This document shows, piece after piece, positions 18,822-27,759 of a stretch of 64,000 nucleotides of DNA (position 1 is the stretch's first letter; the number at the start of each line of letters is the position of its first letter). The notes below the pieces were generated by a model. That model saw only the letters and a program-made list of their open reading frames with translations, had not been told where the DNA came from and made no database searches. Source of the stretch: Alteromonas sp. 5E99-2. Its GTDB lineage: Bacteria > Pseudomonadota > Gammaproteobacteria > Enterobacterales > Alteromonadaceae. A program made the position numbers and the translations under genes. Location: contig NZ_JAFNJE010000003.1 of NCBI RefSeq assembly GCF_017368475.1, forward strand, positions 124,001 through 188,000, given 5' to 3'.

Positions 18822-20249
18822 TCAAAGTTTTTGAACATATTGGTGCAGAGTATGCAATACAGACAGTGAATTAGGTTGGTTTTGATGAAGTTCAGCAAGC
18901 CTATCTAGCTCTAATGCAAATTCAGTTAAGCTTAACCCCGTTAGACCTTCGGTAAAGCTCAGCTCTCTGTGGCGTTGCCAACTTGTCATTTCTTCATATG
19001 ACAAAGACGAAGGGAAATTACGCCCACGATATAAGAACAACAATGACTTCAATGTGCTAGGTTGAAGTTGAGAAATTAGCGTTCCCAGTTCTCCTGGCTC
19101 TGCTTGGCGTATCACTTCGCATCGGTGTTTATCGTCGTTAGACATAAATCCGTCTGAATAGAGCCGTTGTTCAACTGGAGGAGGCGGAAATTCTGAAGGA
19201 ATACGATGAACATCAATCACCTTGGAAATGCAGTCTAGGTTTTGAGTTACTTTCTTGTAATTCGCTAGGCATAGGTTTCTATCTAAACCAATTTCTGTCG
19301 AGCGCTGTTGATCAATGGCTTTTGCTGACGTAATAAAAGGGCTCTTGTTAATGTGAATTAATTTGATCCCGGGTCGGTCATCCGGTGACTCTAACTCTTC
19401 TGCTTTGGCGTATAATTTTTCATGTATTTGTTCGACTGAATGGTTCAATATCACATCAATATTGCGGCTTAAATCAAGACAAATTACTGCATTAGGCTGA
19501 GTAGGGTGATAGGCCAATGGCAAAACCCAAGTACAACACCCTTGCGATGCGGGAATTTTGGCAGAAATGTGTAATAGTGGAGTGAGTGTTTCTAAGTTTA
19601 TGAGTGCTTGAACAGTTTGTTTTTTGCGTAACGAAAGTCCGTAATCAAACAATTTAGGCTGGGTGTCTTTCATTAACTTAGCAAAGGCGATGGTGGCCCT
19701 TACATCGGCTAAAGCATCATGGGCACCAACATGTTCGATATTGTTTTCACGGGTAAGCACTTCCAATTTAAAGGAAGGATGTCCGTTTTCATTTAAAGGC
19801 CAGTTGATCCCATCGGGCCTCAAAGCATAAAACGCACGGGCTAAATCAATAATATCCCAACGGGAATTGCCATTTTTCCACTCTCTGGCATAAGGGTCGA
19901 TAAAATTTCGAAAGAACAAGAAACGAGTGACTTCATCATCAAAACGCATACTGTTGTAGCCAACGCTACAGGTATTGGGGACACTCATTACGTCAAGAAT
20001 TTTTTGTGCAAATTCAGTTTCTAACAACCCTTTTTGCAATGATCTTTGAGGAGTTATCCCTGTAACTAAACAAGCGCTTGGGTGGGGAAGGTAGTCGTTG
20101 GGAATTTGACACATAATATCAATTGGGTCACCAATAACTTCTAAATTTTCATCAGTTCTAATTGCAGCAAATTGGCACGGATAATCTTGTCTTGGGTTAA
20201 CGCCCCAAGTTTCGTAATCATGAAAAAGGAAGGAAGGTGAATGATTCAT
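18822..20249 (-). CDS. sbcB: Exodeoxyribonuclease I
   Basis: Single-strand 3'-5' exonuclease used in mismatch repair and recombination. From ATG at 20249 the protein has 475 residues, exactly the E. coli length; an in-frame TTG at 20291 would add 14 atypical residues. The DEDD exonuclease motifs are FLFHDYETWG near the N terminus, SVGYNSMRFDDEVTRF (about 100), and the HDALADVRAT segment (about 187). The C-terminal helical ExoI domain follows (SLTEFALELDRLAELHQ). It is divergent from the CBS gene. The region just upstream is AT-rich with a possible TTGAAA/TATTAC pair, too close to the ATG to be trusted as a promoter. Confidence 0.95.
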   Translation of the reverse strand: MNHSPSFLFHDYETWGVNPRQDYPCQFAAIRTDENLEVIGDPIDIMCQIPNDYLPHPSACLVTGITPQRSLQKGLLETEFAQKILDVMSVPNTCSVGYNSMRFDDEVTRFLFFRNFIDPYAREWKNGNSRWDIIDLARAFYALRPDGINWPLNENGHPSFKLEVLTRENNIEHVGAHDALADVRATIAFAKLMKDTQPKLFDYGLSLRKKQTVQALINLETLTPLLHISAKIPASQGCCTWVLPLAYHPTQPNAVICLDLSRNIDVILNHSVEQIHEKLYAKAEELESPDDRPGIKLIHINKSPFITSAKAIDQQRSTEIGLDRNLCLANYKKVTQNLDCISKVIDVHRIPSEFPPPPVEQRLYSDGFMSNDDKHRCEVIRQAEPGELGTLISQLQPSTLKSLLFLYRGRNFPSSLSYEEMTSWQRHRELSFTEGLTGLSLTEFALELDRLAELHQNQPNSLSVLHTLHQYVQKL

Positions 20250-20405
20250 ACCGGCACATTTTGTAATAATTATTTTAACAGTATATTTCAAACTACTTGC
20301 AGATGCAGGTGAAATGTCATAGATATAGATAAGACACGCTTAAAAATTCAACGTATTAATTAAAGTTAGCCTGATCAATAACACTATAAAAAAATAGGAT
20401 GAGTA

Positions 20406-20816
20406 ATGGAATCTCTAGAAATACAAAAATACATGAATGCTAGACCCGTCAAGTTAGATGTTAAAATGACAGTGGCAGAAGCGGTTGATTTACTCCTTTC
20501 CAGAAAACAAACCGGTGGGCCTGTAGTCGACTACAACAACAAAGTAGTTGGTTTTTTATCGGAACAAGATTGTATAAAGCACATGATAGACAGTAGCTAT
20601 TACCGTGAACAAATATGTCGTGTAGAAGATATAATGGTGCGTCCTGTTGTCTCGGTTAAAGCGTATAATTCCGTACTAGAACTTGCCCAGACAATGATTA
20701 GAGAAAAGCCAAAAGTTTATCCTGTGGTTGATGACGATGGCTACTTAGTTGGAGCAATTGATAGATCAGCAGTGCTGGCTGCGTTGAACAAACATTTTGA
20801 TTCAGGTTTTTCATAA
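20406..20816 (+). CDS. Tandem CBS-domain protein
   Basis: A protein of 136 residues made of two CBS domains (about 6-62 and 72-132): KYMNARPVKLDVKMTVAEAV and EDIMVRPVVSVKAYNSVLELA mark the start of each. Such stand-alone pairs bind adenine nucleotides and regulate a partner protein; the partner is not evident here. The ATG at 20406 has AGGATGAG just upstream. A hairpin, TGGTAAA (20841-20847) with TTTACCA (20862-20868), lies between it and hrpA and might attenuate transcription. Confidence 0.92.
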   Translation: MESLEIQKYMNARPVKLDVKMTVAEAVDLLLSRKQTGGPVVDYNNKVVGFLSEQDCIKHMIDSSYYREQICRVEDIMVRPVVSVKAYNSVLELAQTMIREKPKVYPVVDDDGYLVGAIDRSAVLAALNKHFDSGFS

Positions 20817-20914
20817 AAAAATAAGAATTATGTTCGGTGCTGGTAAAGCGCCTCAGCTTATTTTACCATGCGCGGCTTTGTACATCATAGTTATAGTTGA
20901 GCTGGCCCAACGAA

Positions 20915-23900
20915 ATGAGCATTCCAGAACAAACAATCGCTGAACCCGAAAAGTGGGTAGAGTCGGGCGACTATGCCTCTTTTTTTACTTTTGTAACTGA
21001 ATGCTTAAGAAGCTGCTTACAAAAAGATAAATATAAAATTAAAGCCCGTCTTCATCGTATTCGCGGTGCCTTTAATGATTCAGAGAAACAAGTAGAAAAT
21101 TTAGATTCAGTGTTAGGCTTGCTAGCTGAACTAGAACGCTCTCGTCAGCGCTATCAAGTTAGAAAAAATAATATTCCTAAAACCGATTATCCCGACCTTC
21201 CCGTCTCTGAAAGAAGAGATGATATTCTCGAGGCAATCCAAAATCATCAGGTGGTTATTATTGCCGGTGAAACAGGATCGGGTAAAACTACGCAACTTCC
21301 CAAAATATGTATTGATGCCGGTCGTGGAATAACTGGACTTATTGCTCATACCCAACCAAGACGCCTCGCAGCAAGAAGTGTTGCGACCCGTATCGCTGAA
21401 GAGCTATCTACGCCTCTTGGCGAAAAAGTAGGGTTTAAAATCCGGTTTAGCGATCAGGTAAGTGACAACACCTATATCAAGTTGATGACCGACGGTATGT
21501 TATTGGCGGAAATGCAACAAGACAGATTTTTAGATGCGTACGACACTATCATTATTGATGAAGCTCACGAACGCAGCCTCAATATCGATTTTCTTCTGGG
21601 GTATTTAAAACAGCTTTTAGCTAAACGGCCAGATCTAAAAGTTATCATTACCTCGGCAACCATAGACCCAGAACGATTTTCCAAACACTTTAGTAACGCC
21701 CCAATTATTGAAGTGAGTGGTCGAACTTATCCTGTAGAAATCCGATACATGGATACAACGGATAACAACGAAAACGATCAAATTGATAATATTATTCATG
21801 GGGTTGACGAGCTTATGCTTGCGCCCAAAGGCGACATACTTGTCTTTTTAAGTGGTGAGCGGGATATTCGAGATACCCAAGATGCATTGTCAAAACAACA
21901 ATATAAACATACTGAAATTGTGCCCTTGTTTGCGCGGTTATCGGCAAATGAACAAAACAAAATTTTTCAGTCTCATAGCGGACGTCGCATTGTTCTAGCG
22001 ACCAATGTCGCTGAAACATCCCTGACTGTGCCTGGTATTAAATACGTAATTGACCCAGGAACGGCTCGTGTTTCACGATACAGTGCTCGATTAAAAGTAC
22101 AAAGACTACCCATAGAGCCAATATCACAAGCGTCAGCCAATCAAAGAGCAGGGCGCTGTGGTCGTGTTTCAGATGGTATTTGTATACGTTTGTATAGCGA
22201 GGACGATTACCTTTCTCGACCTGAGTTTACAGACCCAGAAATTTTAAGAACAAATTTAGCGTCTGTTATTTTACAGATGATGGCGTTAGGGCTTGGGGAA
22301 ATCGAGCAATTTCCTTTTGTTCAGCCACCGGATAATCGCAATATTACTGATGGTTATCGACTTTTAGAAGAGCTACAAGCAACGCAATTGCAAAAAGGTA
22401 AACAGGTGTTAACTGCAATTGGACGTCAGTTATCTCGCCTTCCTGTTGACCCTCGTTTCGCAAGAATGGTTATAGAGGCGGGTAAGAATGATGCATTAAC
22501 TGAAGTCATAGTGATTGCCGCTGGGTTAAGTATTCAAGATCCTAGAGAACGGCCTCAAGATAAAAAACAAAAAGCAGACGAAGCGCACAAACATTTCGCT
22601 GATAAGCATTCTGATTTTATTGCACTGCTTAATTTATGGAATGCGTTCTCTGAACAACAAACTGCATTAAGCAATAGCCAAATACGAAAATGGTGTAAAT
22701 CTCAATTTATTAACTACTTGCGGATGCGTGAGTGGCAAGACATCGTAAGCCAAATTAAAAAGTCACTTTCAAATGTGCAACTAGGGCTCAATTCTACCCA
22801 AGCCTCTTTTGACAGCATTCATAAATCACTCTTGGCCGGTTTACTTTCACACATTGGTATGAAAGATAAAGAAAAAGGGTATTTAGGTGCTCGAAATAGC
22901 CAGTTTTATGTTTTTCCCGGTTCGGAGTTAGCAAAAAAGCCGCCTAAATGGGTAATGAGTGCGGAGTTAGTGGAAACCTCTCGTTTGTTTGCGCGTATGA
23001 ATGCCAGTATTGATCCCGCTTGGGTAGAGCCTCTGGCTAAACATATGACTAAATCAAGTTTTAGCGAGCCTCATTGGTCAAAAAGTCGCGGCGCGGTTGT
23101 CGCGTATGAGAAAGTCATGCTGCTAGGTATTCCTATTGTGGCTAAACGAGCGGTTAACTATTCAAATATTGATGCTCCCTTGTGCCAATCGTTATTTGTT
23201 CGTGAAGCACTGGTAAATGGCGACACTAAACTTAATATCGCGGTTTTGAAGGACAACCAAAATAAGCTCGCTGAAGCTGAAGCGGTAGAGCAAAAAACAC
23301 GACAACGAGATTGGGTGGTATCGGAAGACGACCTTGTTAATTTCTATCAAAGCCGTATTCCGGATAATGTCGTATCAGAAGCGAGTTTTCTAAAATGGTG
23401 GAAACACAAAGCGGACCAACAAGGCTTGGTATTTACAGAAAAAGACATATTTCAGAAAAGCCCTACCAGCAATGTTCAAAACGCATTTCCAGATTCTTGG
23501 AAACAAGGTCAGTTAAACCTTCCGTTGAGATACGAGTTTGAGCCCAATGCCGTTGATGATGGAGTTACTCTAGTTGTGCCTTTGCCTGTCCTTAATCAGC
23601 TTACATCTGATGGGTTTGACTGGCTTGTACCGGGGCTTCGTTTGGAGAAACTCACTGCGTTGATTAAGTCCTTACCCAAACGTTTACGCAAAAACTTTGT
23701 TCCAGCTCCAAATTTTGCTGAAGCTGTGTTACCGGATCTCGTTGACGTGGATAAAAAGGGACACCCCGTCGCCTTAATTGACGCTCTTGCTCTGAAGTTA
23801 TTCAGAATGACAGGCGTAAAAGTAGAACGAGAAGACTGGCAGTTATCTTTGTTACCTAAACACCTAACCATGCATTTTTCCATCGTTGATGGTAACGGTA

Positions 23901-24871
23901 AGCAATTGGCATTTGGTGATGACTTATTTACATTACAAGAAAACCTAAGTGGTAAAGTTAAAGAAACCTTTGAAAAGGCTGTCACGCCAGAATTTGAGCG
24001 AAAAGGGTTAACAAAATGGGATTTTGAAACGCTTCCCGAAACGTTTACACAAAAGCATGGGGGGTTTGATGTAAAAGCGTACCCTGCCTTAGTTAAAAAT
24101 GGGAATACCGTAGACATTGTTCTTCTTGATAGTGAAATAGAAGCACAAAAGAATCACTTTGAAGGTGTTGCTGCATTGCTTAAATTGGCTATGCCATCAC
24201 CGGTGAAATACTTACAAGAAAAGCTGCCTAATAAAGCTAAATTGGGCTTATATTTTAACCCTTTTGGTAAAATACAAGCGTTGATAGATGATTGCATCTT
24301 AGCAGGCATTTATTCGTTAATTGACGAGTTTGTAGATTTTAGTCAGGCGAGCTTACGTACGAAAGATGGTTTTACCCAATGTGAAAACTATGTTCGGGGT
24401 CGCCTTAATGACGAAGTGCTTGCCATCGCAGTGGTGGTAGAGAAAGGTTTAACTTTAGCTCATGGTATTCAAAAGCAAATGAAAGGTAACGTTCCGCTTA
24501 CCCTTATTCAATCTGTGGGCCATATAAAAATTCATCTAGATTCCCTCGTTTATGCGGGCTTTGCATCAGACTTTAGAAAAGCTAAGCTCAATGACTGGTT
24601 GCGCTACTTGCAAGCATTAGAAAAACGATTGGAAAAGGCGAAGATTGACCCACAAAGGGATAAATTGAATCAGTTGTCTGTTGATAAAGTAAATAAATCA
24701 ATCGAATCAGCAAAAACGAAAATAGTAGGTAATGAAATGGAGCCTACCTTCAACGAACTTCGCTGGATGACTGAAGAGCTAAGAGTGTCGCTTTTTGCCC
24801 AGCAACTAGGTACGGCTTACCCTATTTCTGAAAAACGTATCTTGAATTTCATTCAATCAGAGTGTGGCTAA
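20915..24871 (+). CDS. hrpA: ATP-dependent RNA helicase HrpA
   Basis: DEAH-box RNA helicase of about 1318 residues (E. coli 1300). Walker A is GETGSGKTTQLPK, the box is DEAHERSL, then SATIDPERF and the motif VI region NQRAGRCGRV. The HA2/OB fold (ratchet) region follows, and the long C-terminal DUF3418 domain typical of bacterial HrpA ends the protein. HrpA is linked to processing of fimbrial mRNA and rescue of collided ribosomes. I prefer ATG at 20915; an in-frame TTG at 20897 would add six residues. Neither has a clear ribosome site, so the exact start is uncertain. Confidence 0.96.
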   Translation: MSIPEQTIAEPEKWVESGDYASFFTFVTECLRSCLQKDKYKIKARLHRIRGAFNDSEKQVENLDSVLGLLAELERSRQRYQVRKNNIPKTDYPDLPVSERRDDILEAIQNHQVVIIAGETGSGKTTQLPKICIDAGRGITGLIAHTQPRRLAARSVATRIAEELSTPLGEKVGFKIRFSDQVSDNTYIKLMTDGMLLAEMQQDRFLDAYDTIIIDEAHERSLNIDFLLGYLKQLLAKRPDLKVIITSATIDPERFSKHFSNAPIIEVSGRTYPVEIRYMDTTDNNENDQIDNIIHGVDELMLAPKGDILVFLSGERDIRDTQDALSKQQYKHTEIVPLFARLSANEQNKIFQSHSGRRIVLATNVAETSLTVPGIKYVIDPGTARVSRYSARLKVQRLPIEPISQASANQRAGRCGRVSDGICIRLYSEDDYLSRPEFTDPEILRTNLASVILQMMALGLGEIEQFPFVQPPDNRNITDGYRLLEELQATQLQKGKQVLTAIGRQLSRLPVDPRFARMVIEAGKNDALTEVIVIAAGLSIQDPRERPQDKKQKADEAHKHFADKHSDFIALLNLWNAFSEQQTALSNSQIRKWCKSQFINYLRMREWQDIVSQIKKSLSNVQLGLNSTQASFDSIHKSLLAGLLSHIGMKDKEKGYLGARNSQFYVFPGSELAKKPPKWVMSAELVETSRLFARMNASIDPAWVEPLAKHMTKSSFSEPHWSKSRGAVVAYEKVMLLGIPIVAKRAVNYSNIDAPLCQSLFVREALVNGDTKLNIAVLKDNQNKLAEAEAVEQKTRQRDWVVSEDDLVNFYQSRIPDNVVSEASFLKWWKHKADQQGLVFTEKDIFQKSPTSNVQNAFPDSWKQGQLNLPLRYEFEPNAVDDGVTLVVPLPVLNQLTSDGFDWLVPGLRLEKLTALIKSLPKRLRKNFVPAPNFAEAVLPDLVDVDKKGHPVALIDALALKLFRMTGVKVEREDWQLSLLPKHLTMHFSIVDGNGKQLAFGDDLFTLQENLSGKVKETFEKAVTPEFERKGLTKWDFETLPETFTQKHGGFDVKAYPALVKNGNTVDIVLLDSEIEAQKNHFEGVAALLKLAMPSPVKYLQEKLPNKAKLGLYFNPFGKIQALIDDCILAGIYSLIDEFVDFSQASLRTKDGFTQCENYVRGRLNDEVLAIAVVVEKGLTLAHGIQKQMKGNVPLTLIQSVGHIKIHLDSLVYAGFASDFRKAKLNDWLRYLQALEKRLEKAKIDPQRDKLNQLSVDKVNKSIESAKTKIVGNEMEPTFNELRWMTEELRVSLFAQQLGTAYPISEKRILNFIQSECG

Positions 24872-24895
24872 AGTAACAATAGATGTTCCCTTTAT

Positions 24896-24924
24896 TTGAC
24901 AACTTAGGACAAGGGGCCTATATA
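24896..24924 (+). promoter_or_regulatory. Near-consensus sigma-70 promoter for the PilZ gene
   Basis: TTGACA (24896-24901), a 17-base spacer, then TATATA (24919-24924). The predicted start of transcription is about 24931, giving a leader of about 38 bases before the PilZ ATG at 24969. Confidence 0.7.
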
Positions 24925-24968
24925 TTGATGTGAAGTATTTTTTTAACGAGTTAACGGAGTAGTAGGGC

Positions 24969-25271
24969 ATGTTAGGATACGATGACAAGCGTAATTTTTT
25001 TCGTATGATGGTTAATTCTCCTTGTCAGGTGACCGTCCTCGACGAAGAATCTAGCAGAAGTATACAAGCAATTTGCCGTGATATAAGTGCAACTGGTATG
25101 TCATTAGAGGTTGATGAACCTTCAATAGCATTAGGGGCTCAATTGGATGTTCAAATTGAATCAACCAGTTCTCAAATCCCCTCTTTAGCAGCGTCTGCTA
25201 AAGTTGTTCGATGCGAAGCTGCTTCAGAAAACAGCTGCATCGTAGGGGTAGAAATTTCAGAAATGCGTTAG
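24969..25271 (+). CDS. PilZ domain c-di-GMP binding protein
   Basis: A protein of 100 residues that is a single PilZ domain. The c-di-GMP contacts are complete: RNFFR (RxxxR, near residues 8-12) and RDISATGMSLE (D/NxSxxG, near residues 38-45), then the usual beta-barrel strands (VRCEAASENSCIVGVEI). It should bind c-di-GMP; the output partner is unknown. A strong promoter lies 45 bases upstream, separating it from hrpA. It overlaps rlmI by four bases at the convergent 3' end. Confidence 0.92.
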   Translation: MLGYDDKRNFFRMMVNSPCQVTVLDEESSRSIQAICRDISATGMSLEVDEPSIALGAQLDVQIESTSSQIPSLAASAKVVRCEAASENSCIVGVEISEMR

Positions 25272-26452
25272 TCGGTTACTCGGCACACAAGGCCTTTTAA
25301 ATAATGGCCTTGTGGGTATGTCGATAAAATCGGATGATCGCTCGATTGAGATAGAAACTGTATAAACTGTACCTTTCTTCCCGCGTCTAACGCCGCATCT
25401 GCAATGATTTTCTGAAATAAATCTGATGGCATTAACCCCGAACAGCTAAATGTCATTAATATTCCGCCATTCTTTACCGCATGAATACCATACATATTAA
25501 TATCTTTGTAACCTCTAGCGGCTTTGTTTAGGCCTGATTTACTGTCTACAAACTTAGGCGGGTCGAGTATTACCATGTCGAACTGTGTTTGTTCTTTGTG
25601 ATAAGTACGAAGCGCTGTGAATACATCGGCTTTATATTGAGTAAACTGATCAGCAGAATGACCATTTTGCAGTATGTTTTCATTACCTAAATTTAACGCG
25701 TCCTGAGATACATCAATATTGGTAACATGGCTTGCACCACCCGCTAAGGCAGAACATGCAAATGTACAGGTATAACTAAAGCAGTTAAGTACTGTTTTGT
25801 CTTTTGCTAGCAAACGGGCAATGTAACGATTGTCTCTTTGATCTAAATAGAACCCCGTTTTATGGCCTTTCAATATGTCCACATTCAAGCGCATTCCATT
25901 TTCTTCGATACAGTGTTGAACGTTTTCATCGCCACTAAGGTGTTGTACAACTTGTTGAAGGCCTTCTTTTTCTCTAACTGCAACATCACTGCGTTCATAG
26001 ACAGAGTAGTCTGGATAAAGCTTGTTTAATGCAGAGACTATTTTGTCTCGGTGCTTGTCAGCGCCTGCACTTAATAGTTGCATTACCGCCACCTTGTCGT
26101 AGATGTCAATGGTTACACCGGGTAGGCCATCAGATTCACCCGCTACTAGCCTGTAGCCATTACTATTGAGTGCTAAGGATTCTCGCATAGATTTAGCTTC
26201 TTGAAGTCTATTTAAGAAAAACACATGATCAATGGATTGAGATTGATTGAACGTCCAAAAACGCACTCTGATTTGTGAATCTGGTGAGTACGCGCCTCTT
26301 CCTAACCATTCACCGCTGTGACTATAAACATCAACAGTATCGCCTGAGTTAACCCGCCCCTTGACTTCAAAAACAGCTTTAGAAAAAATCCAAGGGTGTT
26401 GCTGTTTAGCTGATTTTTCTCGGGTCTCATGAAGAACGATAGAGTTTGCCAT
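25268..26452 (-). CDS. rlmI: 23S rRNA (cytosine-1962-C5) methyltransferase
   Basis: SAM-dependent methyltransferase of about 394 residues. The N-terminal PUA domain starts MANSIVLHETREKSAKQQHPWIFSKAV, which is why I start at ATG 26452 instead of the TTG at 26485. The RlmI-specific EEHVDF-like fold follows, then DILKGHKTGFYLDQRDNR and the SAM site around VLNCFSYTCTFA. DPPKFVDSKSGL carries the conserved DPP motif, and FSCSGL the catalytic Cys region. It modifies C1962 in the large ribosomal subunit. rnhA lies upstream on the same strand, 81 bases away. Confidence 0.93.
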   Translation of the reverse strand: MANSIVLHETREKSAKQQHPWIFSKAVFEVKGRVNSGDTVDVYSHSGEWLGRGAYSPDSQIRVRFWTFNQSQSIDHVFFLNRLQEAKSMRESLALNSNGYRLVAGESDGLPGVTIDIYDKVAVMQLLSAGADKHRDKIVSALNKLYPDYSVYERSDVAVREKEGLQQVVQHLSGDENVQHCIEENGMRLNVDILKGHKTGFYLDQRDNRYIARLLAKDKTVLNCFSYTCTFACSALAGGASHVTNIDVSQDALNLGNENILQNGHSADQFTQYKADVFTALRTYHKEQTQFDMVILDPPKFVDSKSGLNKAARGYKDINMYGIHAVKNGGILMTFSCSGLMPSDLFQKIIADAALDAGRKVQFIQFLSQSSDHPILSTYPQGHYLKGLVCRVTD

Positions 26453-26533
26453 TGTTAAAACATACCTAATAAATTGGGGCCGCAAGTATAGCGGGGAGTG
26501 TTGAGCTATGCGATAGTCATGTATAGATAAATG

Positions 26534-27001
26534 CTACTGAATGTAGCCTTTATCTTCTACTAAATTTGAACTTTGGGCAGCATCTCTGGCTAAGGTATCA
26601 CAAATTTCGTTTTCCTCATGACCACTGTGTCCTTTTACCCATTTCCATTCTATATCATGACGTTGACATGCCGTGTCTAAACGCTGCCATAAATCAGCAT
26701 TTTTCACAGGTTTTTTGTCTTTAGTACGCCATCCATTTTTCTTCCAATTAAAAATCCATTGCTGAATGCCATTTTTCACATATTGGCTATCTGTGGTGAT
26801 GGTAACGGTGCAATCTTCTGTTAGCGATTCCAATGCCACTGAAGGCGCAAGTAATTCCATTCTGTTATTGGTTGTCAATTGGAACCCTTTGGATAAACGT
26901 TTAGCGTGTTTACCGAATTTCAATAATGCGCCATAGCCTCCTGGACCAGGGTTACCTAAGCAAGAACCGTCAGTAAATATGTGTACGTGTTTTTTTTCCA
27001 T
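26534..27001 (-). CDS. rnhA: Ribonuclease HI
   Basis: Cleaves RNA in RNA-DNA hybrids. The 155 residues match E. coli RNase HI. The four catalytic acids are visible: Asp in [17 protein letters not shown] (about residue 11), Glu in NRMELLA (about 49), Asp in [12 protein letters not shown] (about 71) and Asp in CDTLARDAA (about 135); the handle His ([12 protein letters not shown]) is present. It is divergent from dnaQ with 46 bases between the two starts, the same arrangement as in E. coli. Confidence 0.98.
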   Translation of the reverse strand: MEKKHVHIFTDGSCLGNPGPGGYGALLKFGKHAKRLSKGFQLTTNNRMELLAPSVALESLTEDCTVTITTDSQYVKNGIQQWIFNWKKNGWRTKDKKPVKNADLWQRLDTACQRHDIEWKWVKGHSGHEENEICDTLARDAAQSSNLVEDKGYIQ

Positions 27002-27047
27002 TAGCCGATGATATACTAGTAAAAGTTAATATTTGTAGAGATTGTAT

Positions 27048-27755
27048 ATGCGTCAGATTGTTTTAGATACTGAAACCACAGGGATAAACCCTAAAGAAGG
27101 TCACAAAATTATCGAGATAGGCTGTGTTGAAGTTATAAATCGACGTTTAACGGGAAATCACTACCATGTTTATATTAATCCTGAACGCATTGTTGAAGAC
27201 GAAGCTATTGCGGTTCATGGAATTACTAACGAATATTTAAGAGATAAGCCTAAGTTCGAAGAGATTGTGACTGATTTTGTCGACTTTATTCGCGGTGCCC
27301 AACTCGTTATTCACAACGCGCCATTCGATATAGGCTTTATGGATCATGAGTTCAGCCAAAGCCAAGCTGCGCGTTCAGTACGTTCCAGTGATATATGCAG
27401 TGTGTTAGACACGCTAACCCTTGCTAGAAAGATGCACCCAGGTCAAAAGAACAATCTAGATGCACTGTGTAAACGTTACGGAATAGATAATAGCCATCGA
27501 GAATTACATGGTGCGTTATTAGATGCAGAGATACTGGCTGACGTTTACTTATTGATGACCGGGGGCCAAACAGACCTTAACCTGATTAATAACGGGGCAG
27601 CTAATCAAACAAACACGGTGGGAGAGATTATTCGGCTTTCAGCACGAAACAAACCATTAAAGGTTATTAGTGCAAGTGCCGATGAATTAACACAACATGA
27701 AAATCGATTAGATATAGTTGAGAAAGCCAGTGGGCAGTGTCTTTGGAGAAAATAA
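27048..27755 (+). CDS. dnaQ: DNA polymerase III epsilon subunit (proofreading exonuclease)
   Basis: 3'-5' proofreading exonuclease of the replicase, 235 residues from ATG at 27048 (a TTG six bases upstream is a weaker option). The DEDDh motifs are VLDTETTG (first Asp and Glu), IHNAPFDIGFMD (second Asp) and HRELHGALLDAEILADVY (His and last Asp). The C-terminal clamp and alpha-binding tail follows. Its stop overlaps the start of the next ORF frame, and the downstream gene probably shares transcription. Confidence 0.97.
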   Translation: MRQIVLDTETTGINPKEGHKIIEIGCVEVINRRLTGNHYHVYINPERIVEDEAIAVHGITNEYLRDKPKFEEIVTDFVDFIRGAQLVIHNAPFDIGFMDHEFSQSQAARSVRSSDICSVLDTLTLARKMHPGQKNNLDALCKRYGIDNSHRELHGALLDAEILADVYLLMTGGQTDLNLINNGAANQTNTVGEIIRLSARNKPLKVISASADELTQHENRLDIVEKASGQCLWRK

Positions 27756-27759
27756 ACGC

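Noticed and set aside
20263-20291. TTGAAA-17-TATTAC pair upstream of sbcB
   Set aside because: The start of transcription would leave only about seven bases before the ATG, too little for a ribosome site.
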